A stretch of DNA of 64,000 bases, taken from NCBI RefSeq assembly GCF_963924675.1, contig NC_089224.1:62419464-62483463 (forward strand), in the 5' to 3' direction. Below the pieces are notes generated by a model, which did not search any database, was not told the DNA's origin, and saw only the letters and a list, made by a program, of their open reading frames with translations. Made by a program: the position numbers and the translations under genes. Source of the stretch: Phocoena phocoena. Lineage: Eukaryota; Chordata; Mammalia; Artiodactyla; Phocoenidae. This document shows positions 1 through 11,504 of this stretch, piece after piece. Position 1 is the first letter of the stretch, and each line of letters starts with the position of its first letter.

Positions 1-148
1 ATTTTTACATCAGTACCATGAGTTTACCTAAAGATAAGAAACCATTTTTATTGTCAGCTCATTGTGAAAAATAGCGTTAATTCCTATTAAGGTGTTCACC
101 ATCTTTTTTGCAGGCATCAAAATGATGTAATATTTAAAAGTGATCACA
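1..148. other. Single-copy flank, nothing recognised
   Basis: AT-rich mammalian sequence with no convincing exon, repeat or RNA gene. It runs into a MIR SINE. Confidence 0.5.
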
Positions 149-312
149 CTTCTGGGTTTGAATCCCCACTTCTTGGCTCCAAGACTTTGAAAAGTTGCTT
201 GACCTCTTTGGGCCTCAGTGGCCTTAGTTGTAAAAAGGGGATTCTGTGTAGTTTGAGTTAATAGATACAAAGTGCTCACGTCAGTGCCAAGTACATAAAA
301 GTGCTCAAGGCT
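149..312 (+). mobile_element. MIR SINE remnant
   Basis: The order of blocks matches the MIR core: ctgggtttgaatcc (box B region), a degenerate tgtgaccttgggcaag-like stretch, a cctcagtttcctcatctgtaaa-like stretch, and an end resembling gtgcctggcacataagtgctca. It is an ancient, immobile tRNA-derived SINE shared by all mammals. Divergence is high, so the ends are approximate. Confidence 0.75.
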
Positions 313-1116
313 GCTATTAACCAAGCATTTTCCAGAAAAGAAAATGGAGTTGAGAGGTGAAACCCCCAAATGGTTTTCTTCAACTTGTAAGTAACATACT
401 GAACTTCCTGCCTCATAATATTCAAGACGAAATTTTGAAAGATGCCTACATCAGGAATTTTTTTCATAGCCAAACACTAAAAGCAAAGTGAAGGTCTACA
501 CAGACAGAGATGGCAAACATATGGCCTACCCCACCTGACACCCAGGGCCATGACAGACATTACTAATCCATTATGGCACTTTTACCTACTGAGTTCATGT
601 TCACCTTTGCATTGTTCTCAACGGGACACTCTGCACAACCACTGTCAATTTGATTGGCGTTATGTGAAATCAAACTTATTTTCCATCCTTGTTCTGGTAT
701 TATGTCTTCAGAACTGTTATTTTCCCCAGAGGATGAAGAATTGATGTTTTCAAGCAAACTCCTTCCACTGAAATTCCATTCAGATTCTTAAATGATGAGA
801 GATAATCCTCCTTCAAACCCTTGAGTAAGCAGAGTGAGTTATATAAAAGAGAGCTGGCAGTACGCACGATCTGTTTTTTGTGCTGTTTTGGAAGATGCTG
901 CTGAGACAGATGACACTGATACCTGCAATTAAAAAAAAAGATTTGCTGGGGTCTGAGGAAATCATTTGGAATATGGCTACTTTTGCTCTTGACTTGGTAA
1001 ATAATTTTCCGGAAAGAGCCAGGTATAGCACACGGCTGGGCTGGGCATCTTTCATCTTATCTTAAGAGGAAGATGCAAATGACTAAATGTAAAGATGTTT
1101 CCTATATGTTGATTGG
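313..1116. other. Single-copy DNA, no gene seen
   Basis: Short open frames on both strands (60-80 codons) show no recognisable domain and no splice-site context that would make them exons. No repeat family is recognised. Confidence 0.4.
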
Positions 1117-1510
1117 TGTATTTGTCTGCTAGGGCTGCCGTAACAAAATACCACAGACTGGGTGTCTTAGATTACAGAACTTTATTTTCTTTCAGTTCTG
1201 GAAGCTAGAAGTCTGAGATCAAGGTGTTGTCAGGTTTGGTTTCTCCCGAGGCCTCTCTTCTCAGTGTGCAAACGTCTGCCTTTTTACTGTGTCATCACGT
1301 GACCTTTTTCTGTGTGTGCCCCACCTGCTTGGTGTCTCTCTCTCGACTTATAGGGTCACAAGCCACATTGGAGTAGGACCCCCATACACTTGTGACCTCA
1401 TTTAACTTTAATTACCTTCTTAAAGGCCACAGCTCCAAATATAGTCACATGCGAGGTTAGGGCTTCAGCATATGCATTTGGGGGGGGGGGCATGATTCAG
1501 TCCATAACCA
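1117..1510 (+). mobile_element. MLT1 (ERVL-MaLR) solo LTR
   Basis: The 5' end (tgtatttgtctgctagggctgccg region) and the run into accacagactgggtgtcttag, then agtctgagatcaaggtg, match MLT1A/B-type LTRs. The 3' end carries the ttgggggg tract and the cataacca terminus. The LTR starts TG and ends CA. The flanking bases ttgg at 1113-1116 and 1511-1514 look like the target-site duplication, so this is a solo LTR with no internal region. A G tract near 1481-1490 interrupts the usual end. It is an old endogenous retrovirus-like element with no coding capacity. Confidence 0.88.
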
Positions 1511-1514
1511 TTGG

Positions 1515-1674
1515 TGTGTACCCAAATAACTCTAGATTCTATAGCATCTTATAACCCCAGCATTGTTACTTACACTCATCATCATTGACTCTAGTTCTGC
1601 CAGAAAAGATAGTCGTGCTAGTTACACACTATAGAGACAAAGAAGTGTGTGCTCACTTTAGAAAAATTTCTGTT
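1515..1674. other. Unassigned spacer
   Basis: Short stretch between the MLT1 LTR and an old LINE remnant. Nothing recognised. Confidence 0.4.
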
Positions 1675-2050
1675 GCAAATCAACAAAACGGATACATCAA
1701 TGGAAAATGGGCAAAGGTAGAGTCAAAATGCACAGAAAGAAAAAATACAAAAAGTTAAGAATGTGAAGAAATGCTCAAACTCATTAGTTGACAGAAAAAT
1801 ACAAGATAACTTGAGATATCACTTTGCATGTACTAGACTGGCGAGATTAGGCTAATGCCAAGTGTTGGCAGGGATGTGTGACCACGGGAACCCTTATGCA
1901 CTGCTGATGGGAAGGCCAACTGGTGTAGAAGTTCTGCAGAGGATTCTGGTGGTAATAGCAAATTAGGTCTAGGTATACTTCTTGACCCAGCAAATCCACC
2001 CCTGGGTACATATCTAGAAGGAATTCTCACAGAGTTTATTAAGGTCCTGT
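1675..2050 (+). mobile_element. Ancient L1 (L1M/HAL1-like) ORF2 3' remnant
   Basis: The degenerate blocks follow the end of L1 ORF2 in order: aaatgctcaaactcattag, a 'gagatatcacttt' block, 'ggcagggatgtg', 'gcactgctgatggga', and 'cttgacccagcaaatccacccctgg'. Stops occur in every frame. A second piece follows at 2266-2600 after an unassigned stretch of about 215 bp. Subfamily not determined. Confidence 0.65.
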
Positions 2051-2265
2051 ATGAGTAAGGTGACAAGGCATTTTAGCTTGTCTGGGACAGTTATAATGTA
2101 CATATGCTGTCTCGGTGGAATTATGAATAGCACCCTTTTGTTCCTTAAAAGTGCTCACCCTGTGTGTAAGGGTTGTCTTCACAGTGTTTCTGTGGTGGTA
2201 GGGGATTGGAGGCACTTTGGGGAGTGGAGAGGCAGAATGTGTAAGGTTCATGCTATTCAGTAGGA
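2051..2265. other. Unassigned insert between L1M pieces
   Basis: About 215 bp separating two parts of what looks like one ancient L1. It may be an old insertion or a badly decayed part of the LINE. No family is recognised. Confidence 0.35.
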
Positions 2266-2600
2266 AGAAGTAAGAGACTAGATGTACCCATAGTAAAATA
2301 TATGGATCTTCAAAACATAGTGCTGGATGAAAACAGAGAGATTGAGGTTTACAACAACAATATTTACACACTGTTAAGATCCGTGCATATAAAACTATAT
2401 GTTTTATAAGAACACATGTTAACAAAAGGGCTTGCGTTGAGCACATTGAAATGGTTGCCTTGGGCTAGGTGAGGAATAGCAGTGGGTTATAGGGGAAAAA
2501 AAGAAAAAAAGATGTGAGGGGTCTTAAGCCAAAGATGATAATGAACCATTGAGAAGATGATTAACTTAGCCATAGTATCTGAAATTGAAAAGGGAGTGTT
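2266..2600 (+). mobile_element. Ancient L1 3' end, second piece
   Basis: Blocks such as caaaacatagtgctggatgaaa, followed by A-rich sequence and a ggttgccttggg-type stretch, resemble the end of ORF2 and the 3' UTR of L1M elements. It continues the remnant at 1675-2050. Confidence 0.5.
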
Positions 2601-3849
2601 CTGTCAAAATGGATTAAATTGAAGAATTTTTTAAAGTGTTTAAAATATTATACATTTCTTGAGAAATTCGCACTTATTTGTTTGTTTGCTGGTTTATTCT
2701 CTGAAGCTTTGAAGGGCATTTAAGTCTGTTTTTATAAGTATCTTAAGTAGGACCAAAAAAATAAAAAATAAAAGTAATTGAATGAGGGGAGCAGAAGAGA
2801 GAGTATATAGAACTAGAAAAGATAAGGCAAAGTGAGGTGTGAGGTTAATATCTAAAATTCACACCCAAAGTCCTATAGATTTACTAGAAATGGGTCTCGG
2901 GTTAGGCGCTACACCAAGGAGGTGCCCTCATATGCATGATCTACATTATCTGTAGTAACAGCCACCACATAAACCACTCCAAGTACTAAGAAGCAGCCCA
3001 ACTATTTCCCATTCTGAGATCAGAGAGAAATTTCTCCCTTGGGCTCTCCTAAGGAGGGCACTGTGTAATGGAATAGCGGCCTAGAAAACTAATTTCGACT
3101 GAAAGACTCATCCCAAAGCCGTGTCGAATACCTAAATGCTAATTTACTCTCACAGGGTTTGAGCTCCTTGAATTTCTGCAAAATAACTTGGTTTCAGTTC
3201 CGGTAGAGTTGAGGAAATGTCCCTGTGTATGCAGGAAACCTGTGGTCCACAGATGTTTGGGCTCTTCCACTGAATTATGAACCATAGGGCCAGAAATTCC
3301 GAGTCGTTACAGCAATAGCTAATGAAAGCAAAAAGAAAAGGATTCTCCTTCCAGATTCCGGAGTGCTGTTGCCTTGGTACCCCTGAGGAGGGGGTGGGAG
3401 ATGAAGAATGTTTTCCTCTATCTTTTCCTGCATCAACTTTAGCAGCAATTAAATATTTATTGACTGAAAACCTAAAATAGTAATTATTGTAGAGACTACA
3501 GAAAGTAAATCTATTATGTGAAAACAGGTGTCACCAGAAGAGTGAAACCAACAAAGAACAATGCAGAATGGAAGGGTTTAGTGGCAGGCATCTGCAGAAA
3601 GAGTCCAGTCTGAGAGATAATCTCCAAGTAGACATTTGGGGCGTGTGGGTGTGGCAGGAGAGGGAAAGGGACAATCTGGCGTTTTGGTACATTTTGGGTT
3701 TGAAGCAAGTATAGTTGATCAAGTTCTTTGGAAGCTTGGTTGAAATAACCCCGGAGCACTCTCCAACTAGATTTGATTTTGTATTTATCAAGTGACCTCT
3801 GCTTATTAATTCAGATTCTAAGAACCTGAGAAAGGGAGGTATGGAAGAT
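2601..3849. other. Single-copy DNA, no gene seen
   Basis: No recognisable repeat or exon. Two overlapping minus-strand open frames of about 80 codons near 3514-3791 have no recognisable domain and low-complexity composition. I take them as chance. Confidence 0.4.
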
Positions 3850-4371
3850 TGGTGCTAAAATAGTTGTAATGATTTCCTTTCCTATATCATGTATGTGACT
3901 TTGTGACTCACCCTATTAATAGGTAGAGACTATTTCTTCACCCCTTGAACCTAGGCTGGCTTTATGACTTGTTTCGGCTAGTAAAATTTGGTGGAAGTGT
4001 TGGTGTGCCAGTTCTAAGCCTAGGTCTCATGAGGTCTTGAATACTCCTCTGTATCTCTGAACCTTGCACAGCCATCGTGGGAACATGCCCAGGCCAACTT
4101 GCCCAGTGATGAGAAACAAGACCCATTCACTCATATTGCAATGGCTGATTGCCACGTAACACTAGACATGTGTGTGAGGCCATCTTAGATCAGCCGCCTA
4201 TGGCCCAACCACCAGCTGACCACAAGTGCCTGTGTGAGACCAGGAGAGATCAGCTGAGCCTGGCCCAGAACGGCGCTGCTGGATTTAGATGTGTGAGAAA
4301 AAACAAATGCTTGTTGTTTTACGTCTCTAAGTTTTGACATGGTTGTTATACAGCAGTAGCTAGCTGGTACA
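3850..4371 (-). mobile_element. MaLR-type LTR (MLT1 group), minus strand
   Basis: Read on the plus strand, the blocks 'ggtggaagtgttggtgtgccagttctaagcctaggtctca', 'aacatgcccaggcca', repeated 'agaccag...gatcagc...gcctggccca' and 'gttgttttacgtctctaagttttga' are the reverse complement of an old MaLR LTR. The right edge, tagctggtaca at 4361-4371, gives a TG start on the minus strand. The left edge is uncertain. The 62-codon open frame inside it is not a gene. Confidence 0.7.
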
Positions 4372-4503
4372 AGAGGGTTCCCTGATGTTAGTATTATAAC
4401 TGATAAAAAATTTTGTCCACTATTTTAAATTTATAAAATAGAAACAAAAATATTATAAGTGAAAAGAAACCTCACACCTTTGGCATTCTGTTCTGTGTTT
4501 TAG
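4372..4503. other. Spacer with acceptor-like pyrimidine tract
   Basis: AT-rich spacer that ends in a pyrimidine-rich tract and ttttag (ending at 4503), a good 3' splice-site match for the candidate exon that follows. Confidence 0.4.
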
Positions 4504-4706
4504 GATCTTATAAGTCAGTGAGCAGGAAGGTCCCTGAGAACCTGAGTAGCTTTGAATATGTGGACAAAATTGAATTTCTGGACTTGCAAAATGGAAGATC
4601 AGACCCTAGACGAGTGGCTTTCAAAACACTCCCACCTGAGATTCTCAGCATGAGTGTGGGGAGACAGCCCTATTTCTCTCTTGGGAATAAAATCTCTAAA
4701 AGTTAA
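4504..4706 (+). other. Candidate 3'-terminal coding exon (unidentified gene)
   Basis: A pyrimidine-rich tract and ttttag end at 4503, and one frame stays open from there to TAA at 4704-4706. It encodes about 66 residues (core VPENLSSFEYVDKIEF, end in SLGNKISKS), with a mixed hydrophilic composition unlike repeat-derived frames in this window. No transposable element is recognised here, which is unusual for an open frame in this region. There is no upstream partner exon in view and no obvious polyadenylation signal soon after the stop; an AATAAA lies inside the frame at 4686. I do not recognise the protein. It could be the last exon of a host gene, an exon remnant, or chance. Confidence 0.3.
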
Positions 4707-5484
4707 CAGTTACCATTTCCCCATCTCAGCCTAGGTGACATGACAGAGGGTTGTTTTCTCTTAGAGTATCTTTAATTACTCCTAATTAATTTGCTTTGCA
4801 CCCACTACTGTAAATTCTGTAAGTTCCTTTCTTAGAGCAGTGTTTCCTACTCTTGGTTTATATTTCACCACCTCTCCTTGGGGAAACGAGAGGGGAATGT
4901 TCACAAAAATACCTGTCACAGGGAAGCTGGAAAATCCCCACTTTTAATTGGGTTCTACAGTGGTTTCTGTGACCACTTCTGACCCCCTGACATTTTCCCT
5001 TCTGTGAGTTTCATCATCAGTTTTACTGTGAAGAATTTGGTTGGGCTTAATGTTTGCAACAAGAGGGAGATGCATCGCTAGACCTGGCCCCTCTCTCCTA
5101 TGAGTCACTGGCGTCTGTTACGCCATGGCCAGCTCTCATTAGTGCCACTACTGCTGGGCTGGCAGATCTTTTGAAAGCAGGAATGGAGGGCTCTGGGATT
5201 CACTAATGACTACTGGGGAGATGCAAGAGGAGGGTTACTGTCTTAGGGAGGTCATTGTGAAAATGCACCAGTCGGTATCTTACAAGAAATGAAAGGTGAT
5301 TTCTTTCCTTTCAGAACTGCTAAAGGAATTCTTAGGCTATCCATACAAGAAAATAAGCAGAATTTAGGATTGAGTTTATAAAATATCTAGGAACTTTGGC
5401 AGTATTTTGGGGAAATTAAATTTTCCACGCTCTTTCCCCTTTTCAGAAATTAAAGAGTTAGAGCTTTATGGTACAGTGATTTTG
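4707..5484. other. Single-copy DNA, no gene seen
   Basis: Moderate-GC single-copy sequence with no recognised repeat. If 4504-4706 is a terminal exon, this would include its 3' UTR, but no clear AATAAA with downstream GT-rich element was found. Confidence 0.4.
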
Positions 5485-5700
5485 AGATGGGACTAGACAG
5501 CTTGGATTTGAGGCACAGTTGGCTTCCTGTCTCTGCCATGTGAACCATATGTGGCAAGTTACTTAGGCTTTCTGAGTCCTCAGTTCTCATCTATAAAGTG
5601 AGAACGGTATAAATATGTCATGAGGATTAAATAATTTAAACATGTGTAATTCCTAGCGTGCCTGGAGCATAAAGACTTGATAAATGCAGTTCTTTTATCC
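5485..5700 (+). mobile_element. MIR SINE remnant
   Basis: Blocks in MIR order: gacagcttggatttgaggc, a tgtgaccttgggcaagttac-like block (tggcaagttacttagg), 'cctcagttctcatctataaagtg', 'catgaggattaaataat', then 'gtgcctggagcataaag' and 'gataaatgcag'. Decayed and immobile. Confidence 0.8.
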
Positions 5701-6311
5701 TTCCCTCTTTTCACCTTTTCTGGCTTGCTTACTTGCCTGTATATGGGTCCAGAAATTTAAGAGTACAAAGGTGTCATCATAAAAAGGTCCATTGTTGCTT
5801 CAAAAAAACGTTCTTCCTGGTCATTTTCCTGTTTGCCTTGTTAAAAAAAAAAAAATCACTTTCTTCGCCCCCCCTTTTTTTTAATCATATGTGCTATTTG
5901 CTGCTTATTATTGTTTCCATGAAGTTAGTAAATTCTCACCCCTTCCCCTAATAGTTAAAAAATAGACCAGTATTAACTTCCTGTGGATTCAACATGAATC
6001 ACTTCCTTCTAAAAAAAGATTGTCAAATAGGCTTACTTCTTTATTCTAGGTAGCCAGTTTCCAAGAGAAGCAAAACTCTAGATTATAACCCATCTTGCAT
6101 GTCTATGCATCTGTTGGGAGATGTTTCATAATAACTATGCCAGTCCTTCATAATGTTTGGAATAAAATGGTCAAAGAGTATACCATGAAAACAGTCAAGA
6201 AAGCATTTAAAATGGAGAAAAGGGAGCTCATTTTGACTGGTCATTTGCTACACGCTCATCCCTATGCTGGGGTATTCCAAACTGTTGCTTTTACCAAAAC
6301 CCTGCCAGTAA
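5701..6311. other. Single-copy DNA, no gene seen
   Basis: Contains poly-A and poly-C/T tracts near 5842-5882 and an 85-codon plus-strand frame (6095-6352) whose C-terminus runs into L1 tail sequence. The frame has no recognisable domain and is unlikely to be a gene. Confidence 0.4.
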
Positions 6312-7820
6312 GTTTTTTATTTTATTTTATTTTATTTTTTATAGAGGTATAGTTGATTTACATTAGTTTCAGGTATACAACATAGTGATTCAAAATTTTT
6401 ATAGATTATACTCTATTTATAGTTATTATAAGATGTTGCCTATATTCCCTGTGCTATATATCCTTGTAGCTTATTTAATTTATACATAGTTTGTACCTCT
6501 TAATCCCGTACCCCTGTATTTCCCCTCCCCTGCTCTCTGTAGTGGTAACCACTAGTTCTCTATATCTGTGAGTCTGTTTCTTTTTTGTTATATTCACTAG
6601 TTCGTTTTATTTTTTAGATTCCACATATAAGTGATAACACACAATATTTGTCTGTCTCTGTCTGACTTTTTTCACTAAGCATAATACCATCTCGGTCCAT
6701 CCCTGTTGTTGCAAATGACAAAATTTATTCTTTTTTATGGCTGAGTAGTATTCCATTGTTTTTATATATACTACATCTTCTTTATCCATTCATCTGTTGA
6801 TGGATACTGAGATAGCTTCCATATCTTGGCTATTGTAAATAATGGCTATGAACATTGGGGTGCATGTATCTTTTCAAATTAGTGTTTTCATTTTCTTCAG
6901 ATATATATCCAGGAGTGGAATTGCTGTATCATATGGCAACTCTGTTTTTGGTTTTTTTGTGGAACCTTCATGTTGTTTTCCACAGTGGCTGCACCAATTT
7001 ACATTCCCACCAACAGGTCACTAGTGTTCCCTTTTCTCCACATCCTCACCAGTATTTGTTATTTGTGGCTTTCTGTATGTCTTCTTTGGAAAAATGTCTA
7101 TTCAGGTCTTCTGCCCATTTTGTAATCAGGTTGTTTTTTGATATGGAGTTGTATGAGCTGTTTATATATTTTGGATACTAACCCCTCATTGGTCATATCA
7201 TTTGCAAATATTTTCTCCCATTCAGTAAGCTGTCTTTTTGTTTTGTTGATGGTTTCCTTTGCTGTGCAAAAGCTTTTTAATTAGGTCCCATTTGTTTATT
7301 TTTGCTTTTGTTTCATTTGCCTTAGGAGACAGATAAAAAAAAATACTGCTACTATTTATGTCAAAGAGTGTTCTGCCTATGTTTTCTTCGAGGAGTTTTA
7401 TGGTTTCGGGTCTTATGTTTAGGGCTTTAATCCATTTTGAGTTTACTTTTATTCATGGTGTGAGAAAATGTTCTAATTTCCTTTACACATAGCTGTCCAG
7501 TTTTCCCAGCACCATTTATTGAAGAGACCATCTTTTCTCCATTGTATATTCTTGCATCTTTTGTCGTGGATTAATTGACCATAAGTGTGTGGGTTTGTTT
7601 GTTTGTTTCTGGGCTCTCTATTCTGTTCCTTTGATATATGTGTCTGTTTTTATGCCAGTACCATACTGTTTTGATTACTATAAGTTTGTAGTATAGTCTG
7701 AAGTCGGGGATGGGATTTCTCCAGCTCTGTTCTTCTTTCTCAAGATTGTTTCGGATATTAGGGGTCTTTTATGTTTCCATGCAAATTTTAAAATTATTTG
7801 TTCTAGTTCTATGGCAGCTT
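6312..7820 (-). mobile_element. L1 LINE, 5'-truncated, minus strand (3' UTR and end of ORF2)
   Basis: From 6312 the plus strand shows the reverse complement of an L1 tail: a T-rich tract, the cetartiodactyl-type 3' UTR (agttgatttacattagtttcaggt, ccctgtgctat, attccacatataag) and then the end of ORF2. A 60-codon minus-strand frame at 6607-6789 encodes the typical ORF2 C-terminus (YIKTMEYYSAIKKN). Further in, ORF2 reads only in broken frames. The element is cut at its 5' end near 7820, about 1.5 kb long. No target-site duplication was convincing. Confidence 0.92.
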
Positions 7821-9568
7821 AGGGAAAATGGGAAAGGGTTGAAATAAGTGAAGCACAGGGGATTATTTAAGAGAGTGAAACTATTCTGTATGATAACTGT
7901 AATGGTGGGCACATGATATTATGCATGTGTCAGAAACCCATAGAACTTTATAGAATAGTGAGCCTTAATGTATGCAAATTTAAAAAATCATTTAGTATGT
8001 TGGGTATGCCAGGATGAAATGCAGAATTGTGACAAAACAATATAACTGTGCTACAAATGTGTTAAACAACCTCACTGAAGGGTGTGGAGAAAAAAAGGTG
8101 CTGACCTAAGTAATCTCAGAAATGAGTGGAGTCTGTAAGACTAAAGACAAAATGAACTGTATGTAAGCACTCTACCCTCGTTGATAATGCTATGTCCCAG
8201 GGGAGTACAGATGAATGATTTTAATGCCACTGTACATGCAGACTGAAACTCAACAATTAAGTAAATGCACGCACAATGGTGGGAGCCAAGTTTGGTTGGA
8301 GGTTACAGATAAGTAAAAGGAGGAGGCTGGAATCATCCATGCGATAACAGATTAGAGTTGGAGACATCAATATGGACTCGTGTTAGCTTAATATAGACAC
8401 AGATGGTTATATATAGAAATACTTATAGATATGTGTATATACATGGGTTAGTGTACATACATTTGTACTTCCTTGTTCTGTCACCTGAGAGGACCTAGAG
8501 GCAATGACACCCCAGTAGCAATGAGCATACCTAGCCCCCAGATCTTGGTTTCTAATATTATTCTCCAACAAAAGGAACCGGAACTCGGATAAATGGCTGA
8601 TTTTAGGACTAGGGTAGAAAATAAACAAGATGAGCCTGGAGCGTCTTATAGCGCCTAAAAGAAAGTGCTCAGAGAAACAACAACAACGCAGTGATGGGGA
8701 AGTTTCAGAGGGACACAGCCACCTGAAGAAGCTCCCAAAGGCCAAGGCTGGAAATGGTAAGAAGCAAAATAAATGAAGTAGTGGAGGGTTGAAACCCAAA
8801 GTAGAAACTAAATGAGTCCATACTGATATGAATCAATTATTGAATAAATACATGAAGGAAAATAGACAAATTTTCTGTACCAAAGAATTCTAAACATTTT
8901 ATGTAGATCCTATACCCTCAGGGAGGTGGAATAGAATTCCCCATGTCTCAAGTTGGAGTTGAACATAGTGACTTATTTCAAAAGAGTACAGTATGAGAAA
9001 GGGGAGCAAAGAGCAACTTTATACCAGAGAAACCTGACAGCACTCTCTCAGCCGAATGAGGATCAGCGTCCGTAGTGATGTCGTATTGATATATGTACAC
9101 TCGATCTCATGTCCTGAGAATGGCTCTACCTCTGTGGTCTTCTTCCCCAAGCATGTAACCCCAGTCCAGTCATGAGGAAAACAGCTGACAAATCCCAATC
9201 GAGGGATGTTCTACAAAATATCTGACCAGTACTCCTCAAAACCATCAAGGGCATCAAAAACAAGGGAAGTCTGTGAAACTGTGACAACCAAGAAGAGCCT
9301 AAGGAGACACGACAACTAAATGTAAATCCTAGATGGGATCCTGGAATACAAAAAGGAAATTAGGAAAAAACTGAGGGAATATGAAAAAAGTGTGGACTTT
9401 AGTTAATAATGTGTCAATATTGGCTCCTTAATTGTAACAAATACACCATTACTAATGCAGGATGTTAATAACTGGGGAAACTGGTGTGTGGAATATGGGA
9501 AATGGCTATACTATGTTAGCAATTTTCCATAAATCTGAAGCTGTTCTAAAATAAAACATTTACATAAA
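7821..9568 (+). mobile_element. Ancient L1M-type 3' end (long 3' UTR)
   Basis: The order of blocks fits a widespread old L1M 3' UTR: 'gtgaaactattctgtatgat', 'gaggctggaatcatccatgc', 'aggacctagaggcaatgaca', 'tctccaacaaaaggaacc', 'tctacaaaatatctgaccag', 'cctaaggagacacgacaac', 'actttagttaataatgtgtc', and an A-rich end with 'gttctaaaataaaac'. It has no long frame in the sense direction. A 130-codon antisense frame at 8407-8799 is a by-product. Assignment to L1M rather than another old family rests on memory of the consensus. Confidence 0.6.
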
Positions 9569-9700
9569 AGAATCTGCAATGCCGAGGACTACCCTGAGAG
9601 TCTGATTTAACTTGCCTGGTCTGCAGCCCGACCCTTGGGACTTTAAAAAGCTGCCCAGGTGATTCTAATATGTCGCCAGCAAGTCACTGCTCTAAGGGAA
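9569..9700. mobile_element. hAT (MER-type) DNA transposon remnant
   Basis: Blocks such as 'aggactaccctgagagtctga', 'cagcccgacccttgggac' and 'gctgcccaggtgattctaatatg' resemble the internal part of the common non-autonomous hAT-Charlie elements with 'ccaggtgattctgatgc'. The terminal repeats are not preserved. Low-confidence family call. Confidence 0.45.
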
Positions 9701-10599
9701 GTGAGGGTTTTTACAACCAGCTGCACTTTTTTTTCCCTTTCTACTTATAATAAATGCTCTGACCTTGTCCCTAGTAAAATAGCAGTGTAACGTAATGATT
9801 TCGCTTGTTTGAATAAAGCAGTTCTTTAAATGTACAGCCAGCAGTATGGAACTTAGTGATATTTCCCATTAAATAAAAGAATCTTGTCCAAGGAGCTCAA
9901 AATACCATCAGCTGTTTAGGTAAACAGGGTAGGCTAGACTATGCTGAATGTATCATTGGTTTAAATCTGTACATAGTGGCAATGCCTTTCATTTCTCTCT
10001 GCAGTGCTATGCCACATGCCATGTGTACACGGAGGTAAAAGATCTGCTAAATTTTAGGTGCAAAGGTTTGGCTTTAATTAGACAGGAGGCTTATTTTCTG
10101 GTGTTTGATTGTGACAAATGAGGTAAAAGCATCACGTGCTGGCAAACACGGCTTAAATGTTCAGGGACTTAACTGACCTGAGCCATCAATGTTTCTCGTG
10201 CAGGGAACCTGGCAGCAGGGGTTCCTGGGGATCATATCTGGCACTGGTGATGATTGGCTCCGCCAGTCGGTGAAGAAGGGGTCCTACGGACCCCAGCCCC
10301 CCGACCAGCTTCAGTGAAGAGACGGAGACTGAGGTGATGGAGCCCTGGTTCCTCAGGCACAGACAATTATGGTACTTAATTTGGAACTGGTGAGAGTATG
10401 TGTTTGGACTTACTCTGTTTACTAAAGACTCTAACAGGCCAGGAAATTGCTTCATGTACATTAAGGGATGCAAAAAAGATGTATTTTTACCATCATTTCT
10501 CTTCCTCAGAAATAGTCATTAAGAGGAATTCCTCCTTTTTTTAAACCTATAACACTATTAACAAACGTTTGTTGATTGAGTCTTACACTATTCTAGGCA
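9701..10599. other. Single-copy DNA with a microexon-like block
   Basis: No repeat is recognised. A pyrimidine tract with gcag (to 10004), 30 nt, then gtaaaa (from 10035) looks like acceptor-exon-donor. It is listed as its own feature. The 95-codon minus-strand frame at 10186-10473 has no recognisable domain. Confidence 0.4.
10005..10034 (+). other. Microexon-like block (30 nt)
   Basis: The sequence upstream is pyrimidine-rich (cctttcatttctctctgcag) and the block is followed by GTAAAA after GGAG, close to consensus at both splice sites. It is 30 nt, a multiple of three, and open in the frame reading CYATCHVYTE. With no neighbouring exon and no conservation data, chance is quite possible. Confidence 0.15.
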
Positions 10600-10785
10600 C
10601 TGGGGGAGATATTTAAAAAGTTAAAAAATAGTGTTGGCTTTTTATTCATGCATCCAAGCAGTGCTTAACTGAGTGTGTATCACATACAGGCATCTGCTAG
10701 GTACTAGAGATTTTAAAGAGTAAACAAAAAACTAAGATTGGTCTCCTTTATTAAGAAACCCGTAGTCCAAGAACTTACTCTCTAG
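10600..10785 (-). mobile_element. L2 LINE 3' end remnant(s), minus strand
   Basis: 'cactattctaggcactggggga' and 'gcatctgctaggtactagaga' are two reverse-complement matches to the L2 3' end (the motif family '...atgtgccaggcactgtgctaggc...'), so there may be two adjacent fragments. Decayed. Confidence 0.5.
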
Positions 10786-10787
10786 AT

Positions 10788-11008
10788 CAGTGGCTCTCAA
10801 CCAGGCGTGATTTTGTGTCCCCCAGTGAATGTTTGACAATGTCTACAGAAATATTTTGTTGGCACTACTGGGAGAGTTGGGGGGATGCTACTGGCATCTA
10901 ATGGGTAGAGGCCAGGGATGCTGCTAAACATCTTCCAATGCACAGGACTGTCCCCATAACAGAATTATAGGGCCCAAAATGTCACTTGTGCCGAGGTTGA
11001 GAAACTCT
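10788..11008 (+). mobile_element. MER5A hAT-Charlie DNA transposon
   Basis: It begins cagtggctctcaaccagg, runs through 'gaatgtttgacaatgtct', 'ggatgctactggcatctaat', 'tagaggccagggatgctgct' and 'cccaaaatgtcac', and ends 'gccgaggttgagaaactc'. This is the whole MER5A consensus. It is a non-autonomous element whose transposase came from elsewhere. Terminal repeats are visible, but the 8-bp target duplication is not. Confidence 0.92.
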
Positions 11009-11504
11009 TCAAACCCACTGGGCCCTTCACTGGAAAGAGAACACACTCTCCAGGTGTGAATTCACAAAGCCCTAAAGCCACCTCCTGCCCTCCCTTTACC
11101 AGGTGAGGTTGGAACAGGGGAGGGTCCCTAGCTGAGGGGAGAGTAAATGTCACTGCCCTGCCATTCAGAGGGGTTATGGTGGCCCTGCTCAGAGGAAGGT
11201 CAGCTATTCTGCCATCAAGTCACAGCAGTTCCAACAGTAACAGCCCAGGCCAAAAGGCATGTCAGGTTAAATCAGGCTGCATCAGAGAGATGACCTGAGC
11301 TTGCTTTTTATTGAGAGCAGCCAAGTTTCTATAGTCAACCCTGGAAATGCACAAATCCTTTTGAATAATATTACTAAAGGCCGAGGACACTCTTACAATT
11401 TACACATAACATTTGTACCTAAGTTGAAACTACTGTAAAATTTTTGTGTCATCTTACTTATGCGTATGTATTAACTCTAAGTTTAAATATGAAAAGTGGC
11501 CTTA
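11009..11504. other. Single-copy DNA, no gene seen
   Basis: GC-moderate sequence, no recognised repeat. The 62-codon antisense frame partly overlaps MER5A and has no recognisable domain. Confidence 0.4.
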
